Positions 15,804 to 24,323 of a stretch of 32,321 nt of DNA are shown here, in pieces. The stretch lies in assembly GCA_000500915.1 (NCBI GenBank), contig AYNO01000025.1:1-32321 (forward strand). Direction: 5' to 3'. A program made the position numbers and the translations under genes. Numbering within the stretch: the stretch's first letter is position 1; each line of letters starts with the position of its first letter. The notes below the pieces were generated by a model that ran no database searches, was not told the DNA's origin, and was given only the letters and a program-made list of their open reading frames with translations. The stretch comes from Rhodobacter sp. CACIA14H1. GTDB taxonomy: Bacteria; Pseudomonadota; Alphaproteobacteria; Rhodobacterales; Rhodobacteraceae.

Positions 15804-17158
15804 CCTTCGACTACGACCTCTTCGTCATCGGCGGCGGCTCCGGCGGGGTCCGCGCGGCGCGGATCGCGGCCGCAGAAGGCGGCGCGAAGGTGGGGCTGGC
15901 CGAGGAAAGCCGCATGGGCGGCACCTGCGTCATCCGGGGCTGCGTGCCCAAGAAGCTGATGGTCTTCGCATCCGCCTTTCCCGACATGGTCGAAGACGCC
16001 GCCGCCTATGGCTGGCGCGTGAAGGCCGAGGGCTTCGACTGGCCCCGCTTCCGCACGTCACTGGAGGCGGAACTCGACCGCCTCGAAAACGCCTACCGCA
16101 ACACGCTGAAGAACGCGGGCGTCACCATCCACGACACCCGCGCCACGGTGGTGGACCCCCACACCGTCAAACTCGCCACGGGCGAGACGGTCACGACCAA
16201 GCACATCCTGATCGCCACCGGCGGCTGGCCCTTCGTCCCCGACATCCCGGGCCGCGACCTTGCCATCACCTCGAACGAGATCTTCCACCTCGACACCCTG
16301 CCGAAACGGGCGCTGGTGGTGGGCGGCGGCTACATCGCGTCGGAATTCGCCTGCATCCTGCACGGTCTCGGCGTGGAAACCACCCAATACTACCGCGGCG
16401 CCCAGATCCTGCGCGGCTTCGACGACGAGTCGCGGGGCCATGTCGCCAACGCCATGCAGGCCCGCGGCATCGCCATCCATTGCGGCACCGATGTCCTCCG
16501 TCTGGAAAAGACCGCAACCTGCATCCGCGCCGTGGCGACCGACGGGACGGAACGCGAATTCGACCTCGTCCTGTATGCCACCGGCCGCCGGCCCAATTCC
16601 GCCAAGCTCGGCCTCGAAGAGCTCGGCGTGAAATTCGGCCGCCAAGGCCAGATCATCGTGGATGACTGGTCGCAGACTGCCGTCCCCTCCATCTACGCCG
16701 TGGGCGATGTGACGGACCGCGTCAACCTTACCCCCGTGGCCATCCGCGAAGGCCATGCCTTTGCCGACACCGTCTTCCGCGGCGTCCCCACGCGCTTCGA
16801 CCACGACCTCGTCCCCTCTGCCGTCTTCACCCAGCCGGAACTGGGCTCGGTCGGCCTGACCGAAGAACAGGCGCGGGAGCAGGAAGAGATCGAGGTCTAT
16901 TCCGCCACCTTCCGCCCGATGAAGACGCTGTTTGCCGGACGGCAGGACCGCGTCCTGATGAAGCTGATCGTCAGCGCCGCCACCCGCAAGGTTCTGGGCT
17001 GCCACATCGTCGCCCCCGACGCGGGCGAATTCATCCAGCTCGCCGCCATCGCCATCCGCATGGGCGCCACGAAAGAGGATTTCGACCGCACCGTCGCCGT
17101 CCACCCGACCATGGCCGAGGAACTGGTGACGATGCGCAAACCCACCCGAAAAGCCTGA
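15800..17158 (+). CDS. gor: Glutathione-disulfide reductase
   Basis: The 452-residue flavoprotein has the FAD-binding 'GGGSGG' (11-16), the redox pair Cys43/Cys48 in 'GGTCVIRGCVPKK', and the NADPH-binding 'VVGGGYIASEF'. It also has the FAD contact 'SIYAVGDVTDR' and the C-terminal 'VHPTMAEELVT' that supplies the catalytic His-Glu. It reduces oxidised glutathione with NADPH. Its ATG overlaps the true rpiA stop as ATGA, so it is translationally coupled to rpiA. This is sensible because the pentose phosphate pathway supplies NADPH. Confidence 0.96.
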   Translation: MTFDYDLFVIGGGSGGVRAARIAAAEGGAKVGLAEESRMGGTCVIRGCVPKKLMVFASAFPDMVEDAAAYGWRVKAEGFDWPRFRTSLEAELDRLENAYRNTLKNAGVTIHDTRATVVDPHTVKLATGETVTTKHILIATGGWPFVPDIPGRDLAITSNEIFHLDTLPKRALVVGGGYIASEFACILHGLGVETTQYYRGAQILRGFDDESRGHVANAMQARGIAIHCGTDVLRLEKTATCIRAVATDGTEREFDLVLYATGRRPNSAKLGLEELGVKFGRQGQIIVDDWSQTAVPSIYAVGDVTDRVNLTPVAIREGHAFADTVFRGVPTRFDHDLVPSAVFTQPELGSVGLTEEQAREQEEIEVYSATFRPMKTLFAGRQDRVLMKLIVSAATRKVLGCHIVAPDAGEFIQLAAIAIRMGATKEDFDRTVAVHPTMAEELVTMRKPTRKA

Positions 17159-17163
17159 CACAG

Positions 17164-17196
17164 ATGCACGCAACTGCTTGAATTCGGCGCGTGCAT
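17164..17196. repeat. Inverted repeat between gor and hflK
   Basis: ATGCACGC (17164-17171) and GCGTGCAT (17189-17196) form a perfect 8-bp stem with a 17-nt loop, starting 5 nt after the gor stop. The loop contains CTTGAATT. It may terminate the rpiA-gor transcript or belong to hflK regulation. There is no T-run. Confidence 0.5.
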
Positions 17197-17235
17197 GACC
17201 AGTTTAAAGCCGGAAGAGAGATAAAAGGGTAGATC

Positions 17236-18435
17236 ATGGCAGGAAGTGGCGGTCCTTGGGGCGGCGGTGGCGGCCCCGGCGACGATGACCGGAACAACGG
17301 CGGACGGGGCGGCGACGACCGTCGCGGCAACCGCAGACCCGGCGAATCCGGCCCCCAGATCCCCGAGATCGACGAGATCATGAAGAAGGGGCAGGAACAG
17401 CTCCGCGTCCTGATGGGCGGGCGCAACCGCAACGGCTTCAACGGCGGTGGCGGCGGCGGTGGCGGGCGCGATCCGAACGGTCCGCTCGTGTCCCGTCAGG
17501 GGCTGATGATCGGTGCCCTCGTGGCCGTCGGGCTCTGGGCCTTCATGTCCTTCTACACGGTCCGTCCCGAAGAACGTTCGGTGGAACTCTTCCTTGGCGA
17601 ATTCTCCAATGTCGGCAATCCCGGCCTGAACTTCGCGCCCTGGCCCGTGGTGACGGCGGAAATCGTCCCCGTGACCGGCGAACGCACCACCGACATCGGC
17701 GCGGTGGGCGACGGCTCCATCGGCGACGGGCTGATGCTGACCCGCGACCAGAACATCGTGGATATCGGCTTCCAGGTCGTCTGGAACGTCGCGGACCCGG
17801 CGGCCTTCCTCTTCAACCTGGCCGATCCCGACGATACGATCCGCGCCGTGTCCGAATCCGCCATGCGCGACATCATCGCGCGGTCCGAACTGTCGCCCAT
17901 CCTGAACCGCGACCGGGGCGTCATCGCCACCGACCTTCAGGCCGCCGTGCAGGCGACGCTGGACAGCTATCAGGCCGGCATCAGCGTCATCCGCGTCAAC
18001 CTGCAACGGGCCGCCCCGCCCGCGCAGGTGATCGACGCCTTCCGCGAGGTGCAGGCCGCCCAGCAGGAACGCGACCGCCTTGAAAAGGAAGCCGATGCCT
18101 ATGCCAACCGCGTGACCGCCGGCGCACGCGGCGAAGCGGCCCGCCTGCTCGAGGAATCGGAAGCCTACCGCGCACAGGTCGTCAACGTCGCACAGGGGGA
18201 AGCCTCGCGCTTCCTGTCGGTCTATGAGGAATACGTGAAGGCGCCGGAAGTGACGCGCCGCCGCATGTATCTGGAAACGATGGAAAAGGTGCTGGGCGGG
18301 ATGAACAAGGTCATCCTCGACGGCGTCGCCTCCGGCGAAGGCGGGGGGCAGGGCGTCGTGCCCTTCCTGCCGCTCAACGAACTCAACCGTCCGGCACCTG
18401 CGCAGGGCGCTGCGGCCACGGGGGCGACCAACTGA
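17236..18435 (+). CDS. hflK: FtsH protease modulator HflK
   Basis: The 399-residue protein has a Gly/Asn/Arg-rich cytoplasmic N-terminus (1-85), one membrane helix (about 88-108) and a periplasmic SPFH/prohibitin domain. It also has a helical segment 'EVQAAQQERDRLEKEADAYANRV' typical of HflK. Together with HflC it forms the large membrane cage that surrounds FtsH and limits its access to membrane substrates. The ATG follows AAGGG. Its stop overlaps the hflC start by one base (TGATG), and the pair continue into DUF2065 and degP/Q. Confidence 0.96.
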   Translation: MAGSGGPWGGGGGPGDDDRNNGGRGGDDRRGNRRPGESGPQIPEIDEIMKKGQEQLRVLMGGRNRNGFNGGGGGGGGRDPNGPLVSRQGLMIGALVAVGLWAFMSFYTVRPEERSVELFLGEFSNVGNPGLNFAPWPVVTAEIVPVTGERTTDIGAVGDGSIGDGLMLTRDQNIVDIGFQVVWNVADPAAFLFNLADPDDTIRAVSESAMRDIIARSELSPILNRDRGVIATDLQAAVQATLDSYQAGISVIRVNLQRAAPPAQVIDAFREVQAAQQERDRLEKEADAYANRVTAGARGEAARLLEESEAYRAQVVNVAQGEASRFLSVYEEYVKAPEVTRRRMYLETMEKVLGGMNKVILDGVASGEGGGQGVVPFLPLNELNRPAPAQGAAATGATN

Positions 18436-19346
18436 TGAAAAGCGCAATCCTCCTTCCCGTCATCGCCATCATCGGCGCGACCGCGCTGTCGTCCGTCTTC
18501 ATCGTGGACGAACGCGAAAAGGCGCTGGTCCTGCAATTCGGCCAGGTCAAGCAGGTCAAGCAGGACCCCGGCCTCGGCTTCAAGCTGCCGCTGATCCAGG
18601 AAGTCGTGCGCTATGACGGCCGCATCCTCGGCCTGCCCACGACGCCCATCGAAGTCACCATGCTGGACGACCGCCGCCTCGTGGTGGACGCCTTCGCCCG
18701 CTGGCGCATCACCGACCTCGTGGAATTCCGCGAAGCCGTGGGCGCGGGCGGCGAATTGCAGGCGCTCCGCCGCCTGGAAGGCATCGTGAACCCCGCGATC
18801 CAGCAGGTCCTCGGCTCCGTTCCCTCCAGCCGTGTCCTGTCCGAAGACCGCACCGCGCTGATGAACCAGATCCGCGACATCGCGCGCCGTCAGGCCGCCG
18901 CCCTGGGGATCGAAGTGATCGACGTCCGCCTCACCCGCACCGACCTGCCCGAACAGAACCTCGAGGCGACCTTCGCAAGGATGCGCGCCGAACGCGAACG
19001 CGAAGCGGCGGATGAAATCGCCCGCGGCGGCGAAGCCGCGCAGCGCGTCCGCGCGGCAGCCGACCGGACGGTGGTCGAACTCACCTCCGACGCCCGCCGC
19101 CAGGCCGATGTCATCCGCGGTGAAGCCGACGCCGAACGCAACGCCATCTACGCCGAAGCCTTCGGTCAGGACCCGGAATTCTTCGCCTTCACCCGCTCGC
19201 TCACCTCTTACGAACGGGCGCTGCAATCGGGGAATTCCTCCATCGTCATGCAGCCGGACAGCGAATTCTTCGAATACCTCCGCTCCGACCGTGGCAATGC
19301 CGCCGTGGCGGCGCCCGCCGCACCGGCACCGCAACCGACGGAATGA
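18435..19346 (+). CDS. hflC: FtsH protease modulator HflC
   Basis: The 303-residue SPFH protein has an N-terminal membrane anchor (about 4-23) followed by 'VDEREKALVLQFGQ', the usual HflC opening. It then has 'RWRITDLVEFREAV', 'EVIDVRLTRTDLPEQN' and the alanine-rich C-terminal helix with 'REREAADEIARGGEAA'. It is the partner of HflK in the FtsH-regulating complex at the inner membrane. It starts one base into the hflK stop. Its own stop overlaps the DUF2065 start as ATGA. Confidence 0.96.
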   Translation: MKSAILLPVIAIIGATALSSVFIVDEREKALVLQFGQVKQVKQDPGLGFKLPLIQEVVRYDGRILGLPTTPIEVTMLDDRRLVVDAFARWRITDLVEFREAVGAGGELQALRRLEGIVNPAIQQVLGSVPSSRVLSEDRTALMNQIRDIARRQAAALGIEVIDVRLTRTDLPEQNLEATFARMRAEREREAADEIARGGEAAQRVRAAADRTVVELTSDARRQADVIRGEADAERNAIYAEAFGQDPEFFAFTRSLTSYERALQSGNSSIVMQPDSEFFEYLRSDRGNAAVAAPAAPAPQPTE

Positions 19347-19537
19347 CCTGGGTCCTCCTCGGCCTCGGCCTTGTCCTTGCGATCGAGGGGCTGGCGCTTG
19401 CGCTGGCCCCTTCGCGCATCCGGCAGGCGCTGGAATTCCTCGCCGCGCTGCCAACCGACCGTGCCCGCCTCATGGGCCTTGCCGCCCTCGCCGCAGGGAC
19501 GGCGCTGGTCTGGCTCGCACGGCACCTTCCGGCCTGA
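19343..19537 (+). CDS. DUF2065 small membrane protein (YjeT-like)
   Basis: The 64-residue protein has two hydrophobic helices (3-21 and 42-60) around a short amphipathic 'SRIRQALEFLAALP'. This is the DUF2065/YjeT pattern, also found beside hflKC in E. coli. Function is unknown. The 4-nt ATGA overlap with hflC suggests translational coupling and a role with the HflKC-FtsH complex. Confidence 0.88.
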   Translation: MTWVLLGLGLVLAIEGLALALAPSRIRQALEFLAALPTDRARLMGLAALAAGTALVWLARHLPA

Positions 19538-19561
19538 CCCGCCGCCCGCCGCAGCACGGCG

Positions 19562-19591
19562 CTTGAAACAAATCCCGCGACAGGTTCACAT
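19562..19591 (+). promoter_or_regulatory. Possible heat-shock-type promoter before degP/Q
   Basis: CTTGAAA (19562-19568) matches the -35 element of sigma-32 promoters. At a 17-nt spacing lies TCACAT, a poor -10. The 175-nt gap upstream of a Do-family protease makes a stress promoter plausible, but the match is only half-convincing. Confidence 0.25.
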
Positions 19592-19712
19592 GCTGTTGAG
19601 AGCGCGCGACGCGGTTTGCATTGCATCCATCCCTGCCTACCTGATGATGCGAGACGTGCTCCGCCGCCGGTCTGGTCAGGACCGCGGCACCGCGTAACGA
19701 AAGGAGTTCGGA

Positions 19713-21227
19713 GTGCACCCCACCGTCCAGTCCCCAGCGGCCCCGCTCGCGGTCGCGCCGCGTCGCGTTCCCCGCGTGTTTCTCGCGCTCGCGCTGGGCA
19801 TGTCGCTCGCGCTTGGCAATGCCATGGACGCCGCCGCCCGCGCCGCGCCGGAAAGCTTTGCCGATCTGGCCGAACAGATCAGCCCCTCGGTGGTGAACAT
19901 CACCACCTCCGCCGTCGTGGCCTCCCCCTCGCAGGGCGGCCCGATGGTCCCCGAAGGCTCCCCCTTCGAGGATTTCTTCCGCGACTTCATGAACCCCGAA
20001 GGACCGGGCGGCCCCAACGGCCCCGGCGAACCCCGCCGGTCCGAGGCGCTGGGCTCCGGCTTCGTCATCTCGGATGACGGCTATATCGTGACCAACAACC
20101 ACGTCATCGAAGGCGCCGACGAGGTCGAGGTCGAATTCTTCTCCGGTACCCGCCTCAAGGCCGAAATCGTCGGCACCGACCCCAAGACCGACATCGCGCT
20201 GCTCAAGGTCACGTCCGACGCCCCGCTCCCCTTCGTCCAGTTCGGCAATTCCGACGACATGCGCGTGGGTGACTGGGTCATGGCCATGGGCAACCCGCTG
20301 GGTCAGGGCTTCTCGGTCAGCGCTGGCATCGTCTCGGCCCGTGGCCGCGCCCTGTCCGGCACCTATGACGACTACATCCAGACCGACGCCGCCATCAACC
20401 GCGGCAATTCCGGCGGCCCGCTCTTCAACATGGACGGCCAGGTGATCGGCGTGAACACCGCGATCCTGTCGCCCAATGGCGGCTCCATCGGCATCGGCTT
20501 CTCCATGGCCTCCAATGTCGTCTCCAAGGTCGTGGACCAGTTGAAACAGTTCGGCGAAACCCGCCGCGGCTGGCTGGGCGTCCGGATCCAGGACGTCACC
20601 CCCGACGTGGCCGAAGCGATGGGTCTGGCCGAGGCGAAGGGTGCCCTGATCACCGACGTGCCGGACGGCCCGGCCAAGGATGCGGGAATGCTGGCCGGTG
20701 ACATCATCACCACCTTCGGCGGCACCGACATCAAGGATGTCCGCGCCCTGACCCGCACCGTCGCCGACAGCCCCGTCGGCGCCGCCGTCCCCGTGATCGT
20801 CCTGCGTGACGGCAAGGAAACCACCCTCTCCGTCACCCTTGGCCGCCGCGAGGATGCCGAGGCCGAGGAAGCCGTCCCCGCCGCAGCCGAGGCCCCCCAG
20901 ACCCCGAAGGAGCTTGAACTCCTCGGCCTGACGCTGGCCCCCGTGACGGCGGATCTGGCCAAGACGCTGGGCATCCCCGAAGATGCCGAAGGTCTGGCCG
21001 TGACCAAGGTCGATCCCCTGTCCGAAGCCTATACCAAGGGCCTGCGCGAAGGCGACGTCATCACCGAGGCAGGCCAGCAGGCGGTTGCCACGCTGGACGA
21101 CCTGCAGGCCCGCGTCACCGAAGCCCGCGATGCGGGGCGCAAATCCCTGCTGCTTCTGGTGCGTCGTGCCGGCGACCCGCGCTTTGTCGCGCTGTCGATC
21201 GAAGAGACGGCCCCCGCCGAACAGTGA
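19713..21227 (+). CDS. Periplasmic serine endoprotease, DegP/DegQ (Do) family
   Basis: The 504-residue protein has a signal peptide (about 19-45) and a trypsin-like domain with triad His130 ('TNNHVIEG'), Asp160 ('KTDIALLKV') and Ser233 ('GNSGGP'). Two PDZ domains follow (about 285-375 and 410-495) on either side of a Glu/Ala linker. It degrades or refolds damaged periplasmic proteins. The start is GTG at 19713 with AAGGAG six bases upstream. It completes the hflK-hflC-DUF2065-degP block, a conserved envelope quality-control cluster. A strong terminator follows. Confidence 0.95.
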   Translation: MHPTVQSPAAPLAVAPRRVPRVFLALALGMSLALGNAMDAAARAAPESFADLAEQISPSVVNITTSAVVASPSQGGPMVPEGSPFEDFFRDFMNPEGPGGPNGPGEPRRSEALGSGFVISDDGYIVTNNHVIEGADEVEVEFFSGTRLKAEIVGTDPKTDIALLKVTSDAPLPFVQFGNSDDMRVGDWVMAMGNPLGQGFSVSAGIVSARGRALSGTYDDYIQTDAAINRGNSGGPLFNMDGQVIGVNTAILSPNGGSIGIGFSMASNVVSKVVDQLKQFGETRRGWLGVRIQDVTPDVAEAMGLAEAKGALITDVPDGPAKDAGMLAGDIITTFGGTDIKDVRALTRTVADSPVGAAVPVIVLRDGKETTLSVTLGRREDAEAEEAVPAAAEAPQTPKELELLGLTLAPVTADLAKTLGIPEDAEGLAVTKVDPLSEAYTKGLREGDVITEAGQQAVATLDDLQARVTEARDAGRKSLLLLVRRAGDPRFVALSIEETAPAEQ

Positions 21228-21249
21228 TCCCGTCCCGCGCGACGGCCTG

Positions 21250-21275
21250 AAGGGGCGGCTCCGGCCGCCCCTTTT
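21250..21275 (+). terminator. Rho-independent terminator after degP/Q
   Basis: GGGGCGGC (21252-21259) and GCCGCCCC (21264-21271) form a perfect 8-bp stem with a TCCG tetraloop, extended by A-T pairs and followed by TTTT (21272-21275). It is the clearest intrinsic terminator in the window. Confidence 0.92.
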
Positions 21276-21276
21276 C

Positions 21277-21912
21277 CTATCCGGCCTCCGCCAGCAGCCG
21301 CGTGCGGAAACTGGCCATCCACTCCGCCCGCTCCGCCGCCATGCGCTGCCCCGTCGCGGTCTGCATCGTCTGCGCGATGTGGAACAGCTTCACCTCCAGA
21401 TGGTCCAGCGCGAAACGCCGGTCATCCAGCGGCCGGTGCAGCGCCATCGGGTCCGCGGGATCGAACATCCCGCCCCCCATCTGCCCCGCCACAAGGAACA
21501 TCCGCGCGATGCCGATCGCGCCCAGCGCCTCCAGCCGGTCCGCATCCTGCAAGATGCGCGCCTCCACCGTTTCCGGCGCGATGCCCGCCGAAAAGGAATG
21601 CGCCGCGATGGCGTTATGCACCGCGCCCAGCCGCGCCGCCTCGAACCCCATCGCCCCCAGCTCCCGCACCGCCAGCTCCGCCGACAGGACCGAGGCCCGC
21701 GCCCGGTCCGGACTGTCCTTCGGCAGGTTCACCGCGTCATGGAAATAGGCCGCCGCTGCCAGCACGTCGCCATCCGCGCCCGGCTCGTCCATGGCGATCA
21801 GCCGCGCAGTGCGCCAGACGCGGTCCAGATGCCCCAGATCATGCGCCCCGTCCGCCGCGCCCTGCCACAGCACCGCGATCCGCGCCCGCGCCCTGTCGGC
21901 CCAGAGGCTCAC
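21277..21912 (-). CDS. HD-domain hydrolase
   Basis: The 211-residue protein has the HD signature: 'HDLGHLDRVWRTA' (first His), 'YFHDAVN' (HD pair) and 'QDADRLEALGAIGIAR' (final Asp). This is the YedJ/YpgQ-like branch of small HD phosphohydrolases, which often act on nucleotides; the substrate is not known here. The GTG start at 21912 overlaps the stop of the upstream lipoprotein gene as GTGA and has GGAGG four bases upstream. It is the last gene of a minus-strand run that begins at an SOS box. A longer in-frame extension upstream is a Gly/Ala-rich shadow of the lipoprotein gene. Confidence 0.88.
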   Translation of the reverse strand: MSLWADRARARIAVLWQGAADGAHDLGHLDRVWRTARLIAMDEPGADGDVLAAAAYFHDAVNLPKDSPDRARASVLSAELAVRELGAMGFEAARLGAVHNAIAAHSFSAGIAPETVEARILQDADRLEALGAIGIARMFLVAGQMGGGMFDPADPMALHRPLDDRRFALDHLEVKLFHIAQTMQTATGQRMAAERAEWMASFRTRLLAEAG

Positions 21913-22442
21913 AATTCCTCCGGCGACACCGTCACCAGCCCCAGTTCCCGCGCTGCCGCCAGCGACAGGCGCGGACTGTCCAGCCCCCGCTCGGCCTGAT
22001 AGCGCCGCACCGCATCCCGCGTTCCGGCATCCAGCGCCCCGGTCAGCGGCAGCAGATAGAACCCCCGCGCCTTCAGCGCCCGTTGCAGCGTGGTGACGAA
22101 TTCCAGCGTGTATTCGGCGGGGCAGGGGGCGCGGAACCAGACCTCCTCGCGGTCGCGCAGGATGCGCGTGCGCGTATCCGTGCGATAGGCCGCCGGCTGC
22201 AGCACGCGGCCATCCGCCCCCCGCGTTTCCGGCGTCACCACGACCTGCTCCGTCACCGTCTCGATCACCGCAGGCGTCACATCGCTTTCCCAGCAGGCCC
22301 CTTCCGGCCTGGCGGGCGGCCCCGGACGGTCCAGCCGCACCACCTCGCGGGCAAGGTCTGCCGTCTGCGGCACCGCCGGCATCCCCGCCGGACGGCAGGA
22401 CGACAGCGCCAGCACCACAACCCCGATCCATCCTGCCCGCAT
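21909..22442 (-). CDS. Lipoprotein with C-terminal peptidoglycan-binding domain
   Basis: The 177-residue protein starts with a lipoprotein signal (MRAGWIGVVVLALSSC, lipobox LSSC, Cys16). Residues about 112-170 ('EFVTTLQRALKARGFY', 'GALDAGTRDAVRRYQAERG') fit a PG-binding-1 domain, with the usual L-Q-x-x-L and T-x-x-A-x-x-x-x-Q. It is predicted to be a membrane-anchored periplasmic protein that contacts the cell wall. It overlaps the HD hydrolase by 4 nt and lies 60 nt downstream of the DnaE2-like ORF, on the same strand. Confidence 0.82.
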   Translation of the reverse strand: MRAGWIGVVVLALSSCRPAGMPAVPQTADLAREVVRLDRPGPPARPEGACWESDVTPAVIETVTEQVVVTPETRGADGRVLQPAAYRTDTRTRILRDREEVWFRAPCPAEYTLEFVTTLQRALKARGFYLLPLTGALDAGTRDAVRRYQAERGLDSPRLSLAAARELGLVTVSPEEL

Positions 22443-22502
22443 TGCCGCCGCCCCTGCCTTTTGCGGCGCAGCATAGCGGCAAAGCCCGCCCCCCGCAAAG
22501 CC

Positions 22503-22940
22503 TCAGGGCTGGTCGCCCGCCCGCACCCCGTCATGGCGGAAATCGGGCCGCAGCAACTGGTCCAGCATCCCGGACAGGTCCTCGATCCCCTCGGCCACGA
22601 CATGCACCACGCCCGCCTCGCGCTGCACCCGCCCCGTCACCCGCAGCATCCGCCCCGCGATCACCGCACGGCGGAACCGTTCATAGACCTTTGCCCAGAC
22701 CACCACGTTGCAGGTCCCCGTCTCGTCCTCCAGCGTGACGAAGATCACCCCCTTCGCAGTGCCCGGCCGCTGCCGCACCAGCACCAGCCCCGCCACGCAG
22801 ACCCGCGCCCCGACCGGCGGCTCGTCCAGCCGTGCCGCCACCAGCGCGGCCGGCGGGCGCGGCCATGACCCGGGCACAGCCGTCCGCGCCATCCAGCGCG
22901 ACGGCGGCTGCGGACCGGAAGGAAAAACGAGGCTCGACAT
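22503..22940 (-). CDS. DnaE2/ImuC C-terminal OB-fold fragment, possibly a remnant of an SOS mutagenesis operon
   Basis: The 145-residue ORF contains '[27 protein letters not shown]', continues '[14 protein letters not shown]', then '[21 protein letters not shown]'. These are the hallmark C-terminal OB-fold sequences of the error-prone polymerase DnaE2 (ImuC), normally beyond residue 900. The PHP, polymerase and HhH domains are absent and nothing upstream encodes them. The first 35 residues do not resemble DnaE2. The ATG at 22940 lies 2 nt after a consensus alphaproteobacterial SOS box. This fits an internal deletion of an imuA-imuB-dnaE2 operon, or a stand-alone SOS-regulated OB-fold protein. 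No Shine-Dalgarno is visible, so translation may be leaderless. Confidence 0.75.
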   Translation of the reverse strand: MSSLVFPSGPQPPSRWMARTAVPGSWPRPPAALVAARLDEPPVGARVCVAGLVLVRQRPGTAKGVIFVTLEDETGTCNVVVWAKVYERFRRAVIAGRMLRVTGRVQREAGVVHVVAEGIEDLSGMLDQLLRPDFRHDGVRAGDQP

Positions 22941-22942
22941 GA

Positions 22943-22976
22943 GAACAAATATGGAACAAATCCATCCGCAGCACAA
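22943..22976 (-). promoter_or_regulatory. SOS (LexA) box and overlapping promoter
   Basis: On the minus strand GTTC-CATATTT-GTTC (22957-22943) is an exact match to the alphaproteobacterial LexA site GTTC-N7-GTTC, with an AT-rich spacer. A promoter overlaps it: TTGTGC (22976-22971), 17-nt spacing, CATATT (22953-22948). LexA would cover the -10. The expected +1 lies at or within a few bases of the ATG at 22940. Confidence 0.8.
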
Positions 22977-23008
22977 CCCGCCCGCCGCCTTCATCCGTTC
23001 CCAAATAT

Positions 23009-23544
<536 letters not shown>

Positions 23545-24180
23545 TCACGCCAGCAGCAGCGCCGCCTCGGCGGCATCGGCGCAGGGGCGCACCGGCCGGC
23601 AGGCCTGCAGCGCCGTGGCGGCCTGCGGAAAGATCGCCACGATCTCGGCCAGCGTCGCGGGCGACAGGCTCGCGGCATCGGCGGCGAAGGGATGGTAGCT
23701 TTCCGTCGGCGCCCCCTCGGCAAAGACGATCTCGTGCCGGTCGAACAGCAGGTGGAAATATTCCACCGACGCTACCGGCTCCACCCGCACGCCGGCGCGG
23801 TCCACCAGGTGCCGCGCCTCCACCAGAATCTCCGGCTCGCCCGTCGCCAGTTCTGCCCGCCATCCCGTCACCATCATCCGGTGATGCGGCGACACGCGCA
23901 GGCTGCGGGCATTCCCCAGAACCCCGGCGTCAAAGACCACCGGCGCCAGCGCCCCCGTCCCGTCCACCACCTTGGACAGCACGCGACGGACCGGCTGCAA
24001 CCCGTTATCCATCGTCTCGACCAGCATCCCGTCCCGGATATCCTCGACCGCGACCAGACCCGCCGCCGTCTCGACCCGGGTGCCGCGCACCAGACAGGCC
24101 AGCTCCGTCCGCGCAAAGACCTCGGGCGCCGCTTCCAGCAGCCCGGGGGCAGACATCCCGCAATCCGACACAACGTCCAT
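23545..24180 (-). CDS. Hint-domain protein (Hint_2 type)
   Basis: The 211-residue protein has a Hint (hedgehog/intein) fold. Its start is 'ACLVRGTRVETAAGLVAVEDIRDGMLVET', with a Cys at the position of the self-splicing nucleophile, followed by 'NGLQPVRRVL' and 'SPHHRMMVTG'. In Rhodobacteraceae such stand-alone Hint proteins are numerous and uncharacterised. Only about 27 residues precede the Cys, so there is no N-extein or cargo of note. The start is ATG 24180, or GTG 24183, which has better spacing to GAGG. It could undergo N-terminal self-cleavage or be catalytically silent. Confidence 0.85.
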   Translation of the reverse strand: MDVVSDCGMSAPGLLEAAPEVFARTELACLVRGTRVETAAGLVAVEDIRDGMLVETMDNGLQPVRRVLSKVVDGTGALAPVVFDAGVLGNARSLRVSPHHRMMVTGWRAELATGEPEILVEARHLVDRAGVRVEPVASVEYFHLLFDRHEIVFAEGAPTESYHPFAADAASLSPATLAEIVAIFPQAATALQACRPVRPCADAAEAALLLA

Positions 24181-24323
24181 CACTCGTCACCTCGACACAG
24201 CGGGCCTCACATCCGGCCCGTTAACCACGAAGATTGCGCCGGATTGGGCCGCAAATAAGGCCGAACCGGACCGGAACCGGTTCCATTTCGGGTCGCGCTT
24301 CGGCCGGATGGCCTGCCGCCGCC

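Noticed and set aside
15017-17158. 713-residue RpiA-glutathione reductase fusion protein
   Set aside because: The linker region is nonsense in this frame, while the next frame encodes the normal RpiA C-terminus and a stop overlapping the gor ATG. It is a one-base frameshift, not a designed fusion.
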